Below, piece after piece: positions 39,280-48,584 of a stretch of DNA of 64,000 bases. Both the position numbers and the translations under genes were made by a program. Each line of letters begins with the position of its first letter. Positions within the stretch are counted from its first letter, which is position 1. Where the stretch lies: assembly GCA_049794535.1 (NCBI GenBank), contig JBARCX010000199.1, positions 4,438-68,437 on the forward strand, in the 5' to 3' direction. The notes beneath the pieces were generated by a model. The model saw nothing but the letters and a program-made list of their open reading frames with translations. It searched no databases and was not told where the DNA came from. The stretch is from JBARCX01 sp049794535. Its GTDB lineage: Bacteria; Pseudomonadota; Gammaproteobacteria; Xanthomonadales; Rhodanobacteraceae.

Positions 39280-41352
39280 TCACTGCGCCACGCTGCTCAG
39301 CGCTACATACGGTTCTTCGTTCGCGGTGGGGTGGTTGATACGCCACGCCTGAATCATCGCCCGTAGTGTGAACCCGAGCATCACCACGATCAACAACATG
39401 AAGATGCCGGTGAGCGCCATGTCCACGTAGTTGTTGGTGATGATCCGCTGCATTTCCGCAGCGGATTTGGCTGGCGCCAAAAGCTGGCCGTTTTGCATCG
39501 ACGCCGCATATTTTTGTGCGGCGGCGGTGAAGCTGATCGGGCCGCTGAGTTTTTCCCAACCTGCCGTAAGCGTACATACGAGCAACCAGATAGCCGGAAT
39601 GCCCGGTACCAGGACAAAGCGCTCGCGTTTCAGCTTCACGATGACGACGGTTGCCAGCATCAATGCAATCGCAGCGAGCATCTGGTTGGCGATGCCAAAC
39701 AAAGGCCACAGCGTGTTGATGCCGCCGAGCGGGTCGACTGCACCCTGATACAGGAAATAGCCCCACAGGCCGACGCAGATTGCCGTGGCAAGCAGGTTGC
39801 CGGTCCAGGACTCGGTTTCCTGCAGCGGCTTGTGAATCAGCCCAGCAATCTCCTGGATCATGAAACGGCCCACGCGCGTACCGGCATCCACCGTGGTGAG
39901 GATGAACAAGGCCTCGAACAGAATCGCGTAGTGGTACCAGAACGCCATCATGCTTTCGCCAGGGATGACGTTATGCAGCAGCTGAGCCATGCCGACGGCC
40001 AACGTCGGTGCACCGCCAGCACGACTGAGTATGCTGCTCTCGCCGATGTCCTTGGCGGTCTGCAGTAACTCGTTAGGCGTCACTACGAAACCCCATTGGC
40101 TGATGGTGGTAGCGGCTTGTTCGACGGTCGTGCCGATCAGTGCGCTGGGCGCATTCATCGCGAAGTACACACCTGGATGCAACGACGTGGCAGCGATCAG
40201 CGCCATCATCGCCACAAACGCCTCCATCAGCATGCCACCGTAACCGATCAGTCGCGCCTGGCCTTCATTGGCGAGCAACTTGGGTGTAGTGCCCGAGGCG
40301 ATGATCGAATGCCAGCCCGATACCGCGCCGCAAGCGATCGTGATGAACAGGAACGGAAACAGATTGCCCTGGAACACCGGGCCGGTGCCGTCGACGAACT
40401 TCGTCACCGCCGGCATTTGCAGTGTCGGCGCAGCGAGGAAGATCGCCAAGGCAAGCAAAGCGATCGTGCCGATCTTGAGGAAGGTGGAAAGGTAATCGCG
40501 TGGTGCCAGCAACAGCCACACCGGCAATACCGAGGCGCAGAAACCGTAGGCAATCAGCAACCAAGCCAGCGCCTTGGCATCGAAGTCGAACAACGGTGCC
40601 ATTACCGGCGAAGTGGCCACGTAAGCGCCGTACCAGATCGAGGCCAGCAACAGCACCAGGCCGATCAGCGATACCTCGAGGATCTTGCCTGGGCGGAACC
40701 AGCGCAGATACACACCCATGAGCAGCGCAATCGGAATCGTGCAGGCCACGGTGAACGTACCCCATGGACTATGCGTAAGCGCCTTCACCACCACCAAGGC
40801 AAGCACCGCCAGCACGATCATCATCAGCACAAGCACGCCGAACATGGCGACCACGCCAGCGACCGGCCCCAGTTCCTCGCGCAGCATGTGGCCGAGCGAG
40901 CGGCCATCGCGGCGTAGCGATAGGCCAAGAATCATGAAGTCTTGCACCGCACCGGCGAATACCACGCCGAACAGAATCCATAGCGTGCCCGGCAGATAGC
41001 CCATCTGCGCGGCCAGCACCGGACCTACCAGTGGGCCTGCGCCCGCAATCGCGGCGAAATGGTGGCCGAACACCACCCATTTGTCGGTAGGCACATAGTC
41101 GAGGCCATCGTTACGCAGCACCGAGGGAGGGGCACGGGAGGGATCCATGCGTAAGACGGAGTGCTCAATGAACTTGCCGTAGAAGCGATAGCCGATCACG
41201 AAGACGGCAATCGATGCGGCAACCAGCCAGATCGCGTTGATCGGCTCACCGCGTCGCAGCGCCACCACGCCGAGGCACCATGCACCAACGATTGCGATAG
41301 CCACCCACATAATCTTGGCAGCCGGGCTGGGTTTGAGTGTTGCGCTGTGCAT
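39280..41352 (-). CDS. cstA: Carbon starvation protein CstA (pyruvate/peptide transporter)
   Basis: Predicted 690-residue inner-membrane transporter with about 16-18 TM helices. The start at 41352 follows GGGGAG by seven bases; the frame is open upstream without ribosome sites. Typical segments are NAIWLVAASIAVFVIGYRFYGKFIE, VFGHHFAAIAGAGPLVGPVLAAQMGYLPG, GWHSIIASGTTPKLLANE and the CstA C-terminal helix region. CstA takes up pyruvate and/or peptides when carbon runs short. It is followed by ybdD. A perfect palindrome lies 84 bp before the start. Confidence 0.95.
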   Translation of the reverse strand: MHSATLKPSPAAKIMWVAIAIVGAWCLGVVALRRGEPINAIWLVAASIAVFVIGYRFYGKFIEHSVLRMDPSRAPPSVLRNDGLDYVPTDKWVVFGHHFAAIAGAGPLVGPVLAAQMGYLPGTLWILFGVVFAGAVQDFMILGLSLRRDGRSLGHMLREELGPVAGVVAMFGVLVLMMIVLAVLALVVVKALTHSPWGTFTVACTIPIALLMGVYLRWFRPGKILEVSLIGLVLLLASIWYGAYVATSPVMAPLFDFDAKALAWLLIAYGFCASVLPVWLLLAPRDYLSTFLKIGTIALLALAIFLAAPTLQMPAVTKFVDGTGPVFQGNLFPFLFITIACGAVSGWHSIIASGTTPKLLANEGQARLIGYGGMLMEAFVAMMALIAATSLHPGVYFAMNAPSALIGTTVEQAATTISQWGFVVTPNELLQTAKDIGESSILSRAGGAPTLAVGMAQLLHNVIPGESMMAFWYHYAILFEALFILTTVDAGTRVGRFMIQEIAGLIHKPLQETESWTGNLLATAICVGLWGYFLYQGAVDPLGGINTLWPLFGIANQMLAAIALMLATVVIVKLKRERFVLVPGIPAIWLLVCTLTAGWEKLSGPISFTAAAQKYAASMQNGQLLAPAKSAAEMQRIITNNYVDMALTGIFMLLIVVMLGFTLRAMIQAWRINHPTANEEPYVALSSVAQ

Positions 41353-41435
41353 GTGGGATCTCCCCGGAAAGTCCATGCAAGGGTCTCGCCGGTTGTGATG
41401 GGGGTCAATGCCAGTGAGCTTAGCCATTGGTCGTA

Positions 41436-41449
41436 TGTCATGCATGACA
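41436..41449. promoter_or_regulatory. Palindrome upstream of cstA
   Basis: Perfect 14-bp palindrome TGTCATGCATGACA, 84-97 bp upstream of the cstA start codon. It does not fit the CRP/Clp consensus. It could be an operator for starvation control; no regulator is identified. Confidence 0.35.
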
Positions 41450-41586
41450 GTAACGTGCACGGGTCCTTAGGCGGCGCGTACACTGACCGAGCCCAGGCTT
41501 AAAGGATCGAGCCTGCGTTGAAACCTTGCATTCACCCGTAGCGACTACCATTACGAATGCATCGCGTTTGATATCACGAGGCTTGC

Positions 41587-42126
41587 ATGATTCGCGAAAT
41601 ATTGAAGATGGGCGACCCGCGCTTGCTACGCGTAGCGCCTCCGGTGCCCGATGACATGATCGGGACAGCAGAGCTCGATGCGCTCATCGCCGACATGTTT
41701 GACACCATGCACGATGCGGGTGGTGTTGGCCTTGCCGCGCCGCAGATCGGTGTGGATCTGCAACTGGTGATCTTCGGCTTCGCCAGTTCCGAGCGCTATC
41801 CGGATGCACCCGCCGTGCCGGAGACGATCCTGCTCAATCCGATGATTACGCCCCTGTCGCATGACATGGAGGAAGGTTGGGAAGGCTGCTTGTCGGTGCC
41901 GGGTTTGCGCGGTGCGGTGAACCGTTATTCGCTGATTCGCTACCAGGGTGTCGACCCCAAGGGCGTGCAGATCGATCGCACCGCGGAGGGTTTCCATGCC
42001 CGCGTGGTGCAGCACGAATGCGATCACCTGATTGGACGGCTATATCCGTCGCGCATTACCGACTTCACCAAGTTCGGCTATACCGAGGTGTTGTTTCCTG
42101 ACATGGACCCCACTGCCGACGAGTGA
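41587..42126 (+). CDS. def: Peptide deformylase
   Basis: Predicted 179-residue metalloenzyme removing formyl from nascent Met. The three family motifs are intact: GVGLAAPQ (47-54), EGCLS with metal ligand C101, and HECDH (H143, H147 ligands, E144 catalytic). It stands alone, not in the usual def-fmt operon, and has a longer C-terminal tail than the E. coli enzyme. It may be a second copy. Confidence 0.96.
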   Translation: MIREILKMGDPRLLRVAPPVPDDMIGTAELDALIADMFDTMHDAGGVGLAAPQIGVDLQLVIFGFASSERYPDAPAVPETILLNPMITPLSHDMEEGWEGCLSVPGLRGAVNRYSLIRYQGVDPKGVQIDRTAEGFHARVVQHECDHLIGRLYPSRITDFTKFGYTEVLFPDMDPTADE

Positions 42127-42144
42127 TGCAGTCATGGTCCGGGC

Positions 42145-43371
42145 TCAGTCTGTGATCGCGACGAAGCGTGTGGGTTCGCGTTGCATCCCATAGCATGTCG
42201 CGGTCGCGGCAAAGATCAGAGCGACCAAGCAGACGCCGCGCCAGCCGGCATGCGCCCAGGCGATACCTGCAACCGCAGAGCCGAGCGCGCCGCCAACGAA
42301 GATGACGCCGGTGAATAGGCCGTTGATGCGGCCACGCGCCTCCGGTCGAAGTAGGTTCACGGCACGCCGTCCGAGGGTGAGGTCGGCGATGGTGCCAGCG
42401 TCGAGCAGCAGCGCGGCGATCACCAGCACTGCCAGTCGTGCGGTGGGTGCGGTGAGAACAGGAGTGCCGCCACCCAACCATGCCAGCAGCATCGCCAGTG
42501 CGATACCGATATGCGCCGCGCTCCTTGCCATGCGACTCATACCGCGATCACCCAGCTGACCGGCTAGCGGTGCACTGATCGCTCCGCTGACACCGGCGAG
42601 GGCGAATAGCGCGATGCCGTTCGTGCCCAGTCCGAACGGCGCGGCAGCCAGCCTTAGCGCAACCAGGCTCCAGAACGCATTGAAGGCGGCGAAACACAGG
42701 GCGACCGAGGTTGCATGTCGCCTCAGTATGGGTTCTTCGCGCCATAGCGTGACCAAGGACGAGATTAGCTCGCCGTAGCGGGCGGGGTGCTGCGGTTGTC
42801 GTTGAGGTACGGCTCGCGCCAGCGCAAGCATGAGCATGACGACGGCACCAGCCAGTAGCGCGTAGCTCATGCGCCAGCCAAAGCGTCCGGCGATCAGACT
42901 GGCCAGTGGGCGCGACAGCATGATCCCAAGCATCATGCCGCTCATGATGTTGCCGATCACGCGACCGCGTTGAGATTCAGCCGACATCGCGGCGGCCATG
43001 GGTATCAACATCTGGATGGCGGTGGCGGTGAGGCCGGTGAAAAAACTCGCTGCGAGAAACACGGCAACGGGTACCGGGCTGGCGGCAAGTAGCAAGGCCA
43101 ATGCATTGGCCGCCAGGGTGAATAGAATCAGGCGGCGACTCTCGAAGATGTCACACAGCGGCACCAGCAGGAACAGACCTGCGGCATAACCCATCAAGGT
43201 CAGTGTGCTGACCAGGTCGGCGACGGAGGCGGACAAACCCAGCGAGGTTCCGATCTGGCCTATCAAGGGCTGTGCCTGATACAGACTCAGCACGATGACG
43301 CCTGTGGCCAGCGCAAACAGGCGCACCGGTGGCTGTTCCGTTGATGCGGAGGCGGAGGTGAGGATAGTCAC
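42145..43371 (-). CDS. Major facilitator superfamily transporter
   Basis: Predicted 408-residue inner-membrane protein with 12 TM helices. It starts at GTG 43371, overlapping the stop of the SnoaL gene by GTGA, with GAGG seven bases ahead. The loop 2-3 region LMGYAAGLFLLVPLCDIFESRRLI is a modified MFS signature. The second half has RPEARGRINGLFTGVIFVGGALGSAV. It resembles YgaY/sugar or drug exporters. The substrate is unknown. Confidence 0.9.
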   Translation of the reverse strand: MTILTSASASTEQPPVRLFALATGVIVLSLYQAQPLIGQIGTSLGLSASVADLVSTLTLMGYAAGLFLLVPLCDIFESRRLILFTLAANALALLLAASPVPVAVFLAASFFTGLTATAIQMLIPMAAAMSAESQRGRVIGNIMSGMMLGIMLSRPLASLIAGRFGWRMSYALLAGAVVMLMLALARAVPQRQPQHPARYGELISSLVTLWREEPILRRHATSVALCFAAFNAFWSLVALRLAAAPFGLGTNGIALFALAGVSGAISAPLAGQLGDRGMSRMARSAAHIGIALAMLLAWLGGGTPVLTAPTARLAVLVIAALLLDAGTIADLTLGRRAVNLLRPEARGRINGLFTGVIFVGGALGSAVAGIAWAHAGWRGVCLVALIFAATATCYGMQREPTRFVAITD

Positions 43372-43829
43372 CGCACCGCCTCGCGATAGGCGGCAAGCAG
43401 GTCCGGATCTTCAAACGAACCGTGGTGATGCACTTGCCGCCATGTGCCATCGATGCGGCGGTATAGACGGCTGGTACGTATGGCCAGTTCAAGTTTCGTA
43501 TTGCCGCTTTCCAGTGAGCCATGCTCGCGGCCTACCGCATAAAAAAGATCTTCGGTTTCATGCAGCGTGTAATCGTGGAATGCGACCTGCACACGAGCCT
43601 TGCCGTTAAAGATACGCTCGTACACCGTGCGTATCGCCGGCCAACCTCGCATGATGCCGCCCAGCGGATTACTCATCGATACCTCCTCATGATTCGCCCA
43701 GTTGCGCGCCATGGCATCCATGTCGCGTTGATTGAATGCGCGATAGAACCCGGCCAGGGCCGCGATGGGCTGAGATGGATCGTGGCCGACGTCGTGGCCG
43801 TCGATGACGGAAGGAAGTAGGGCCGACAT
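43368..43829 (-). CDS. SnoaL-like (NTF2-fold) protein
   Basis: Predicted 153-residue small alpha+beta cone protein. It has FYRAFNQRDMDAMARNWA, a typical SnoaL/ketosteroid-isomerase-like start, then GWPAIRTVYERIF and the C-terminal strand pair SRLYRRIDGTWRQVHHHGSFEDP. The catalytic function is unknown. It is translationally coupled to the MFS gene and divergent from a LysR gene, which suggests that regulator controls both. Confidence 0.82.
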   Translation of the reverse strand: MSALLPSVIDGHDVGHDPSQPIAALAGFYRAFNQRDMDAMARNWANHEEVSMSNPLGGIMRGWPAIRTVYERIFNGKARVQVAFHDYTLHETEDLFYAVGREHGSLESGNTKLELAIRTSRLYRRIDGTWRQVHHHGSFEDPDLLAAYREAVR

Positions 43830-43919
43830 GCAAATCTCCTCGAAGTCGGACGGCTATAGCCCGATGCCAGACATTCTTCGCTGACATCGAATGCGAGAGA
43901 ATACGAACTGAGATAGATT

Positions 43920-43944
43920 GATAATCTCGATAAGCGGGATAATC
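43920..43944. promoter_or_regulatory. Direct repeats in the LysR/SnoaL divergent promoter
   Basis: GATAATC occurs twice, at 43920-43926 and 43938-43944, 18 bp apart, just before the LysR ATG at 43950 in the 120-bp divergent gap. This is a plausible regulator-binding area; LysR sites usually show a T-N11-A dyad, which I do not see clearly. Confidence 0.3.
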
Positions 43945-43949
43945 AGCTC

Positions 43950-44846
43950 ATGGCTAGCCTGGACGACTATCAGGTCTTCATTGCGGTGGTGGAGCAGGGC
44001 AACCTCAGTGCGGCTGCGCGCTATCTGCACCGTTCATTACAGGCCGTAAGCCGCTCGTTGGCCTCGCTGGAGCGGGAGCTTGGCGTCGAGCTGATCCAGC
44101 GCACCACCCGTCGCGCGCAGCCCAGTGCTTTGGGCTTGGCTTTCCATGCGCGGATCAAGACGGTGCTGGCAGACATCGATCTGGCGCGTTCGGAGTTGGC
44201 TGAACATGGCGGTCGTATCGATGGCACGCTGCGTATCGGCAGCTCGACGCAGTTCAGTGCGCCGCACCTCGTGCCGGTGGTTGCTGCCTTTATGGAGCGC
44301 TACCCCGATGTAACCGTGGAGTTGGTGGTGGCCGATCACCATGCCGATCTGCAGCGCGAAAAACTGGATGCCGCGATCAGACTGGGCGAACTACCTGACA
44401 CGCGGCTGCATGCGCGTCAGCTCAGCATGTTGCGGCAGGTGACCGTGGGCGCACCGGGGTATTTCGCCAAACACGGCCGGCCACGTGTGCCAGCAGATCT
44501 ACGACACCATGTGTGTGTTGTTCGCCGTTCCGCCAATGATGCACAGCGCTGGAGTTATCAACGTGCCGGCAAACAGCAGCCGGTCGACGTCCATGGCCGT
44601 TTCAGCGCGGATAACGCAGCTGCTTGCAATGCAGCCGTAGCGGCAGGGTTAGGTATTGGGGTGGCCGCGTTATGGCAGGTGCGCAGCCTGCTCGATCAGG
44701 GGCGGCTCGAGCAGGTGCTGGAATCCTGGCAGCTGCCTGCGCTGCCAGTACACGTCGTGTGGTCACCAACCAAACAACTTCCCGCCCGTACGCGCGCGTT
44801 CATCGATTTCGTCGCGGCGCGTTGGGCGGTCGAACCGCCGGGATGA
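43950..44846 (+). CDS. LysR-family transcriptional regulator
   Basis: Predicted 298 residues. The winged HTH domain (1-60) contains FIAVVEQGNLSAAARYLHRSLQAVSRSLASLERELGVELIQRTTR; the periplasmic-binding-like effector domain (about 90-295) has GTLRIGSSTQFSAPHLVPVVAAF and VAAGLGIGVAALWQV. The LSAA...VSRSLASLE helix is canonical. It is divergent from the SnoaL-MFS operon, its likely target. Confidence 0.92.
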   Translation: MASLDDYQVFIAVVEQGNLSAAARYLHRSLQAVSRSLASLERELGVELIQRTTRRAQPSALGLAFHARIKTVLADIDLARSELAEHGGRIDGTLRIGSSTQFSAPHLVPVVAAFMERYPDVTVELVVADHHADLQREKLDAAIRLGELPDTRLHARQLSMLRQVTVGAPGYFAKHGRPRVPADLRHHVCVVRRSANDAQRWSYQRAGKQQPVDVHGRFSADNAAACNAAVAAGLGIGVAALWQVRSLLDQGRLEQVLESWQLPALPVHVVWSPTKQLPARTRAFIDFVAARWAVEPPG

Positions 44847-44848
44847 TG

Positions 44849-44871
44849 CCCCTCTCCCTTCGGGAGAGGGG
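44849..44871. terminator. Hairpin between convergent LysR and uppP genes
   Basis: CCCCTCTCCC (44849-44858) pairs with GGGAGAGGGG (44862-44871) around a UUCG-like tetraloop. There is no U-run on either side, so this is a stable transcript-end hairpin of uncertain termination strength, between two converging stop codons. Confidence 0.5.
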
Positions 44872-44882
44872 TTATCCATTAC

Positions 44883-45713
44883 TCAAACCGGCTGCGGATG
44901 CAGCATGAACCAGCCGAGAAACACGACACCTGCGATCACGCAGTAAACCCCAAAGGTTGCCAGTCGACCGCGCCCTTCGAAGTAGTGCATTAGAAAGCGG
45001 ATGCTCAGCCACGCGGCGATCGCTGTCAGCACGCCGCCAAGGAGTGCGTCAGTGAGCTGGCCCGGGGTATGGAAAAGCTTCGGCACTTCGAGCAGGCCAG
45101 CGGCGAGGATGATCGGCGTGCCAAGCAGGAATGAGAACTCGGCAGCCTTCGCCGTGGTGAGTCCAACGGCACTGCCCGCGATCATCGTCAGGCCACTACG
45201 TGAAAAGCCTGGAATCAGTGCGCCGATCTGCGCCAACCCAACCAGGAAAGCCTGTCGGAATGTGAGCTTCTCCGGCGGCTGATGCGCACGTGCGCGTTGC
45301 AGGCGGTCGCCAAACCACAGCAACACACCATTGACGATCAGTGCGGCTGCGATGATGCGCAAATCATGGAACACGCGCTCGATGCGATGTTCCAGCAGCA
45401 GACCGACTAAGCCAGCCGGAATCGTGCCGATGATCAATGCCCACATCATGTGGCCATCCTCGTTGCGGCGTCCGGCGAGTGAGCCGAAAAAGCCCTGGAT
45501 CAGCGCAACCCAGCGTTGGCGGAAGTACCACAACAGCGCAAATGCGGTGCCCAAGTGCAGTGAAACGAGAAAGGGCAACAGTTGCGGTGCATGCTCGTCG
45601 ATGTGCATGCCAAACAGCGCGGGAACCAGCAGTGTGTGGCCAAGGCTGCTGACGGGAAACAGCTCGGTAACGCCTTGCAAAATGCTCAAAAAGATCAAAA
45701 ACCAAAGACTCAC
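44883..45713 (-). CDS. uppP: Undecaprenyl-diphosphatase
   Basis: Predicted 276-residue integral membrane enzyme recycling undecaprenyl pyrophosphate for cell-wall synthesis. The start is GTG 45713 with AGGA seven bases ahead; the open frame continues 90 codons upstream without similarity. The motif [19 protein letters not shown] is the family signature with the catalytic Glu, and [17 protein letters not shown] is the second one. The usual Ser-Ser-(Ser/Thr)-(Gly/Ala)-His is SSLGH here. Confidence 0.9.
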   Translation of the reverse strand: MSLWFLIFLSILQGVTELFPVSSLGHTLLVPALFGMHIDEHAPQLLPFLVSLHLGTAFALLWYFRQRWVALIQGFFGSLAGRRNEDGHMMWALIIGTIPAGLVGLLLEHRIERVFHDLRIIAAALIVNGVLLWFGDRLQRARAHQPPEKLTFRQAFLVGLAQIGALIPGFSRSGLTMIAGSAVGLTTAKAAEFSFLLGTPIILAAGLLEVPKLFHTPGQLTDALLGGVLTAIAAWLSIRFLMHYFEGRGRLATFGVYCVIAGVVFLGWFMLHPQPV

Positions 45714-45846
45714 GCGCAGTTCCTTTGTGTGGTGATTAAGTAGGTCGTGATTAAACAATTCATGGGCGGTCGGAGCATGGCGAGGCGCCTTGCCTGCTGC
45801 TCGATATGCAGAACCACCGCCATTATCGCCGTTCACAGCGAGGGAT

Positions 45847-46113
45847 ATGTTTACATGGGGAAAATGTCGGCTTTGGCTCCAGCAGATGCTGGGGCGGCGT
45901 ACGCCGGAGCGACGAGCCTCGGGCCTCGTAATCCCGGCATTGATCTGCTGCGCTGGCCTGGCGATTGTGTTGGTGGTGTTCAATCACCTCGGTCTGCGTA
46001 TTTCACTGAAAGCCATGGCATTGGCGAGTGTGTTGCATCGTGCCGACGTCCTTCGGGCAAGTCCAACTGTGACGGAAATACACGCACTGAACGTTACTAG
46101 GCGTAGTCTGTAG
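45847..46113 (+). CDS. Small one-TM hypothetical protein (doubtful)
   Basis: An 88-residue frame that, from ATG 45847, would encode a basic start, one clear membrane segment ([20 protein letters not shown]) and a short tail. GAGGG sits only two bases from the ATG, which is too close. No family is recognised. It is divergent from uppP. It could be a chance frame in this GC-rich stretch; the membrane segment is the main reason to keep it. Confidence 0.3.
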   Translation: MFTWGKCRLWLQQMLGRRTPERRASGLVIPALICCAGLAIVLVVFNHLGLRISLKAMALASVLHRADVLRASPTVTEIHALNVTRRSL

Positions 46114-46143
46114 GGACCGATATCGGTGGGGAAGGGCGCTACG

Positions 46144-46401
46144 ATGAAGAAAGAAGACGGGAAGCACGTGCACATCGTTTCAGCCGATATCAGCTCGGAG
46201 TCGTTGAGCGGCATGGTTATTTTTCGGCCGCACTACATAAACCGCACGGGACATGATGCACCGGTTGCCACCGAGATCGGGCACTGGTTTGCGTTGCGCC
46301 CGAGCGAGGTACGCAGCTTTGCGCGTGCGTTACTGGATGCAGCTGACGCAGTAGATCAGCGGACCAAGGCCTTGCAGGCCGCGCGTCCCGCCAACGGGTG
46401 A
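46144..46401 (+). CDS. Small hypothetical protein, BssS-like in outline
   Basis: Predicted 85 residues (91 from a GTG at 46126). The order VSADISSESLSGMVIFRPHY...ATEIGHWFALRPSEVRSFARALLDAADAVD recalls the short biofilm-regulator family BssS of enterobacteria (DIST...LRLHYQ...TEVGQTLWL). This is a resemblance in pattern only. GGAAGGG precedes the ATG. Transcription is independent of the neighbours. Function is unknown. Confidence 0.55.
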   Translation: MKKEDGKHVHIVSADISSESLSGMVIFRPHYINRTGHDAPVATEIGHWFALRPSEVRSFARALLDAADAVDQRTKALQAARPANG

Positions 46402-46423
46402 GTCTGGATTGACTCCGCGCTTT

Positions 46424-46516
46424 GTAGGTTGGGCGGACCCCGGACTTGATCCGGGGGATACCCAACATCACGGGCGATCATTGGCGTTGGGGTTCGCAGG
46501 CTCACCGCCAACCTAC
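46424..46516. repeat. Palindromic intergenic repeat
   Basis: The 93-bp block begins GTAGGTTGGG and ends CCAACCTAC, so its ends form an imperfect inverted repeat. It contains an inner CCCCGGA...TCCGGGG hairpin and the words ACCCAACA/GTTGGGGT. It looks like a dispersed palindromic repeat (REP-like) between the BssS-like gene and the convergent metallo-hydrolase gene. Confidence 0.6.
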
Positions 46517-46573
46517 GTGAGCGTTATCGCCAACATCATCGCGCGTTGATGATGGCGGTCGAGGTCGAGAACC

Positions 46574-47578
46574 TCAGATCTCTAGCAAATCATGACCCAC
46601 GATCAAACGTCCTTTGAAATATGGCGCTACGGCTGCGCGCCACACGTCATCGGATATCGGCGGGTAGCCGCCAGGTACGAAGTGCGAAAGCACCAGCGTT
46701 TTCACCCCAGCTTCGGTAGCGATACGGCCCACCTGTTCGGTGGTGGTATGGCTGGCGAGCAGATGTTCGCGCAGGCGTTTGGCGTTCGGCTCGGTGGCGA
46801 TCAGCTTATCCAGCGCGGGTAGGTACATCACCTCATGCACCAGTACATCGGCGCCACGTGCGAGCGCCACCAGATTTTCGGAGGGCCGCGTGTCGCCGGA
46901 GAACACGATGGAGCGGGGAGGTTGGTCGCGACCGTGGCAATCGAAGCGATAGGCAAAGGCCGGCGTTACCGGTGGATGCTGGACTAGCGCAGCGGTGACT
47001 TTCACACGCTCGTCGTGCATCACCACGCCGGGCTGGGTGATTTCATGCGGCGCGATCAATGGAGCGAGCGGCGGCCGTCCCTCATCGGCAATCCGCGTGC
47101 GGATGTCGTAGTCGTTCATTTCCAGAAACAGCTTCGTCATCTCGATCAGCGGCGGCGGTCCCCACGTATCGACGCGTGTGTGCAGCTTTGCCGCCCAGGC
47201 CAACCACAGCAGGTTGCCGTAGTCGGCATTGTGATCGGAGTGTTGATGCGTGATGAAGACGTTGCGAATTGCGCCGAGATCGAGTCCGGCCTTTACCATC
47301 TGTCGTGCAACGCCGTTGCCGCAGTCGATCACGTAGATCACGCCGTCGATCACGATGGCATTGGCGGGTGCGGAGCGATCCACCTTGGGTGTCGGTCCAC
47401 CCGCGGTGCCAAGCAGGATCAGGCGAGTGCGCGATGCGGGCGCGCCATTGCTTGTAAAAAGCGGGCTGGCAAGCAACGGGAAAGGGCAGGCCGCTGCTGC
47501 CAATGACAGGCCAGCGGCTTGGAGCAACCGGCGACGTGAGTAATCAACCGGACTGCCGTTATTGACGAATGTGCGCAT
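46574..47578 (-). CDS. Tat-exported metallo-beta-lactamase-fold hydrolase
   Basis: Predicted 334 residues. A twin-arginine signal (SRRRLLQAAGLSLAAAA at 14-30) marks export as a folded, metal-loaded protein. The metallo-beta-lactamase motif THQHSDHNAD puts ligands at H111, H113, D115 and H116. Later HPP, FSGDTRPS and LSHFVPGG give the remaining ligands. The fold is closest to the RNase Z/arylsulfatase-like subgroup seen in exported hydrolases. The substrate is unknown. It is adjacent to pyrF but transcribed as its own unit with a 76-bp gap. Confidence 0.88.
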   Translation of the reverse strand: MRTFVNNGSPVDYSRRRLLQAAGLSLAAAACPFPLLASPLFTSNGAPASRTRLILLGTAGGPTPKVDRSAPANAIVIDGVIYVIDCGNGVARQMVKAGLDLGAIRNVFITHQHSDHNADYGNLLWLAWAAKLHTRVDTWGPPPLIEMTKLFLEMNDYDIRTRIADEGRPPLAPLIAPHEITQPGVVMHDERVKVTAALVQHPPVTPAFAYRFDCHGRDQPPRSIVFSGDTRPSENLVALARGADVLVHEVMYLPALDKLIATEPNAKRLREHLLASHTTTEQVGRIATEAGVKTLVLSHFVPGGYPPISDDVWRAAVAPYFKGRLIVGHDLLEI

Positions 47579-47654
47579 ACATCGCCTCGATGGTTCGAGG
47601 GTCGACTATGTCGCGAGCAAAAGAGTGAGTAAAGCGACGGTTTGTACGAGACGA

Positions 47655-48470
47655 TCAGTGGCGATAGCGATTGATCGTGTCACGCAGTTCCAGCGTGGCA
47701 GCACGCGCAGCTTGTGCGAAATCCTCACCGCTTCCCGCGTAAAGAATCGCACGCGAGGAACTGATCATCAGGCCATTGCCGTTCGCTGTGCGGCCGTTAC
47801 GGACGACAGCCTCGACATCGCCACCCTGCGCGCCAATGCCAGGCACTAGCAACGGCACGTCGCCGACTAACGCACGCACCTCAGCCAACTGTTCTGGCCA
47901 GGTAGCGCCGGTGACCAGTGCGCAATTGCCGTGCGTGTTCCAGTCGCGCGCGATGATCTGCGCTACATGCTGATAGAGCGGTTTGCCACCCACATCGAGA
48001 TCTTGCAGGTCGGCTGCACCCGGGTTGGAGGTGTGGCAGAGCAGGATCACGCCCTTGTCGGCGCGATCAAGAAACGGTTGCACCGAGTCACGACCGAGGT
48101 ATGGATTCAACGTCACCGCGTCTGCACCGTAGCGATCGAATGCCTCGGTGACGTAGTGCTGCGCCGTGCTGCCGATATCGCCGCGCTTGGCATCCAGAAT
48201 CACCGGTACACCCGGATGCTTCTCGTGGATGTGCGCAATCAGCCGCTCCAGCGCATCTTCGGCACGCAACGCAGCGAAATGCGCGATCTGTGGTTTGAAT
48301 GAGCAGACGAGGTCGGCAGTGGCATCCACGATAGCCGCACAGAATTCGAACACGGCGTCCGGGTGCTGGCGCAGCACTGCCGGGAAGCGCGAGGGTTCCG
48401 GATCGAGTCCGACGCAGACCAGTGAATTGTGTTGCTGCCAAAGCGTGGACAGGGCGTCGTGGAAGCGCAT
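47655..48470 (-). CDS. pyrF: Orotidine 5'-phosphate decarboxylase
   Basis: Predicted 271-residue TIM-barrel enzyme making UMP in the last step of pyrimidine synthesis. The active-site segment [11 protein letters not shown] has K95 and D98. The N-terminal [13 protein letters not shown] and the long form (about 270 residues) place it in the type 2 group. The C-terminal [13 protein letters not shown] and [11 protein letters not shown] phosphate-binding loops are intact. Confidence 0.96.
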   Translation of the reverse strand: MRFHDALSTLWQQHNSLVCVGLDPEPSRFPAVLRQHPDAVFEFCAAIVDATADLVCSFKPQIAHFAALRAEDALERLIAHIHEKHPGVPVILDAKRGDIGSTAQHYVTEAFDRYGADAVTLNPYLGRDSVQPFLDRADKGVILLCHTSNPGAADLQDLDVGGKPLYQHVAQIIARDWNTHGNCALVTGATWPEQLAEVRALVGDVPLLVPGIGAQGGDVEAVVRNGRTANGNGLMISSSRAILYAGSGEDFAQAARAATLELRDTINRYRH

Positions 48471-48584
48471 GCGGAGACCTTCGCGGGTGAATGGCGTGGT
48501 GTTGTCCGCCTATTCTAGCGTGCGCTATGGTCCATGCGTTTGGCCATGCGGCGCTAACGTAAGCATCCACACAGGATTTGGGGC

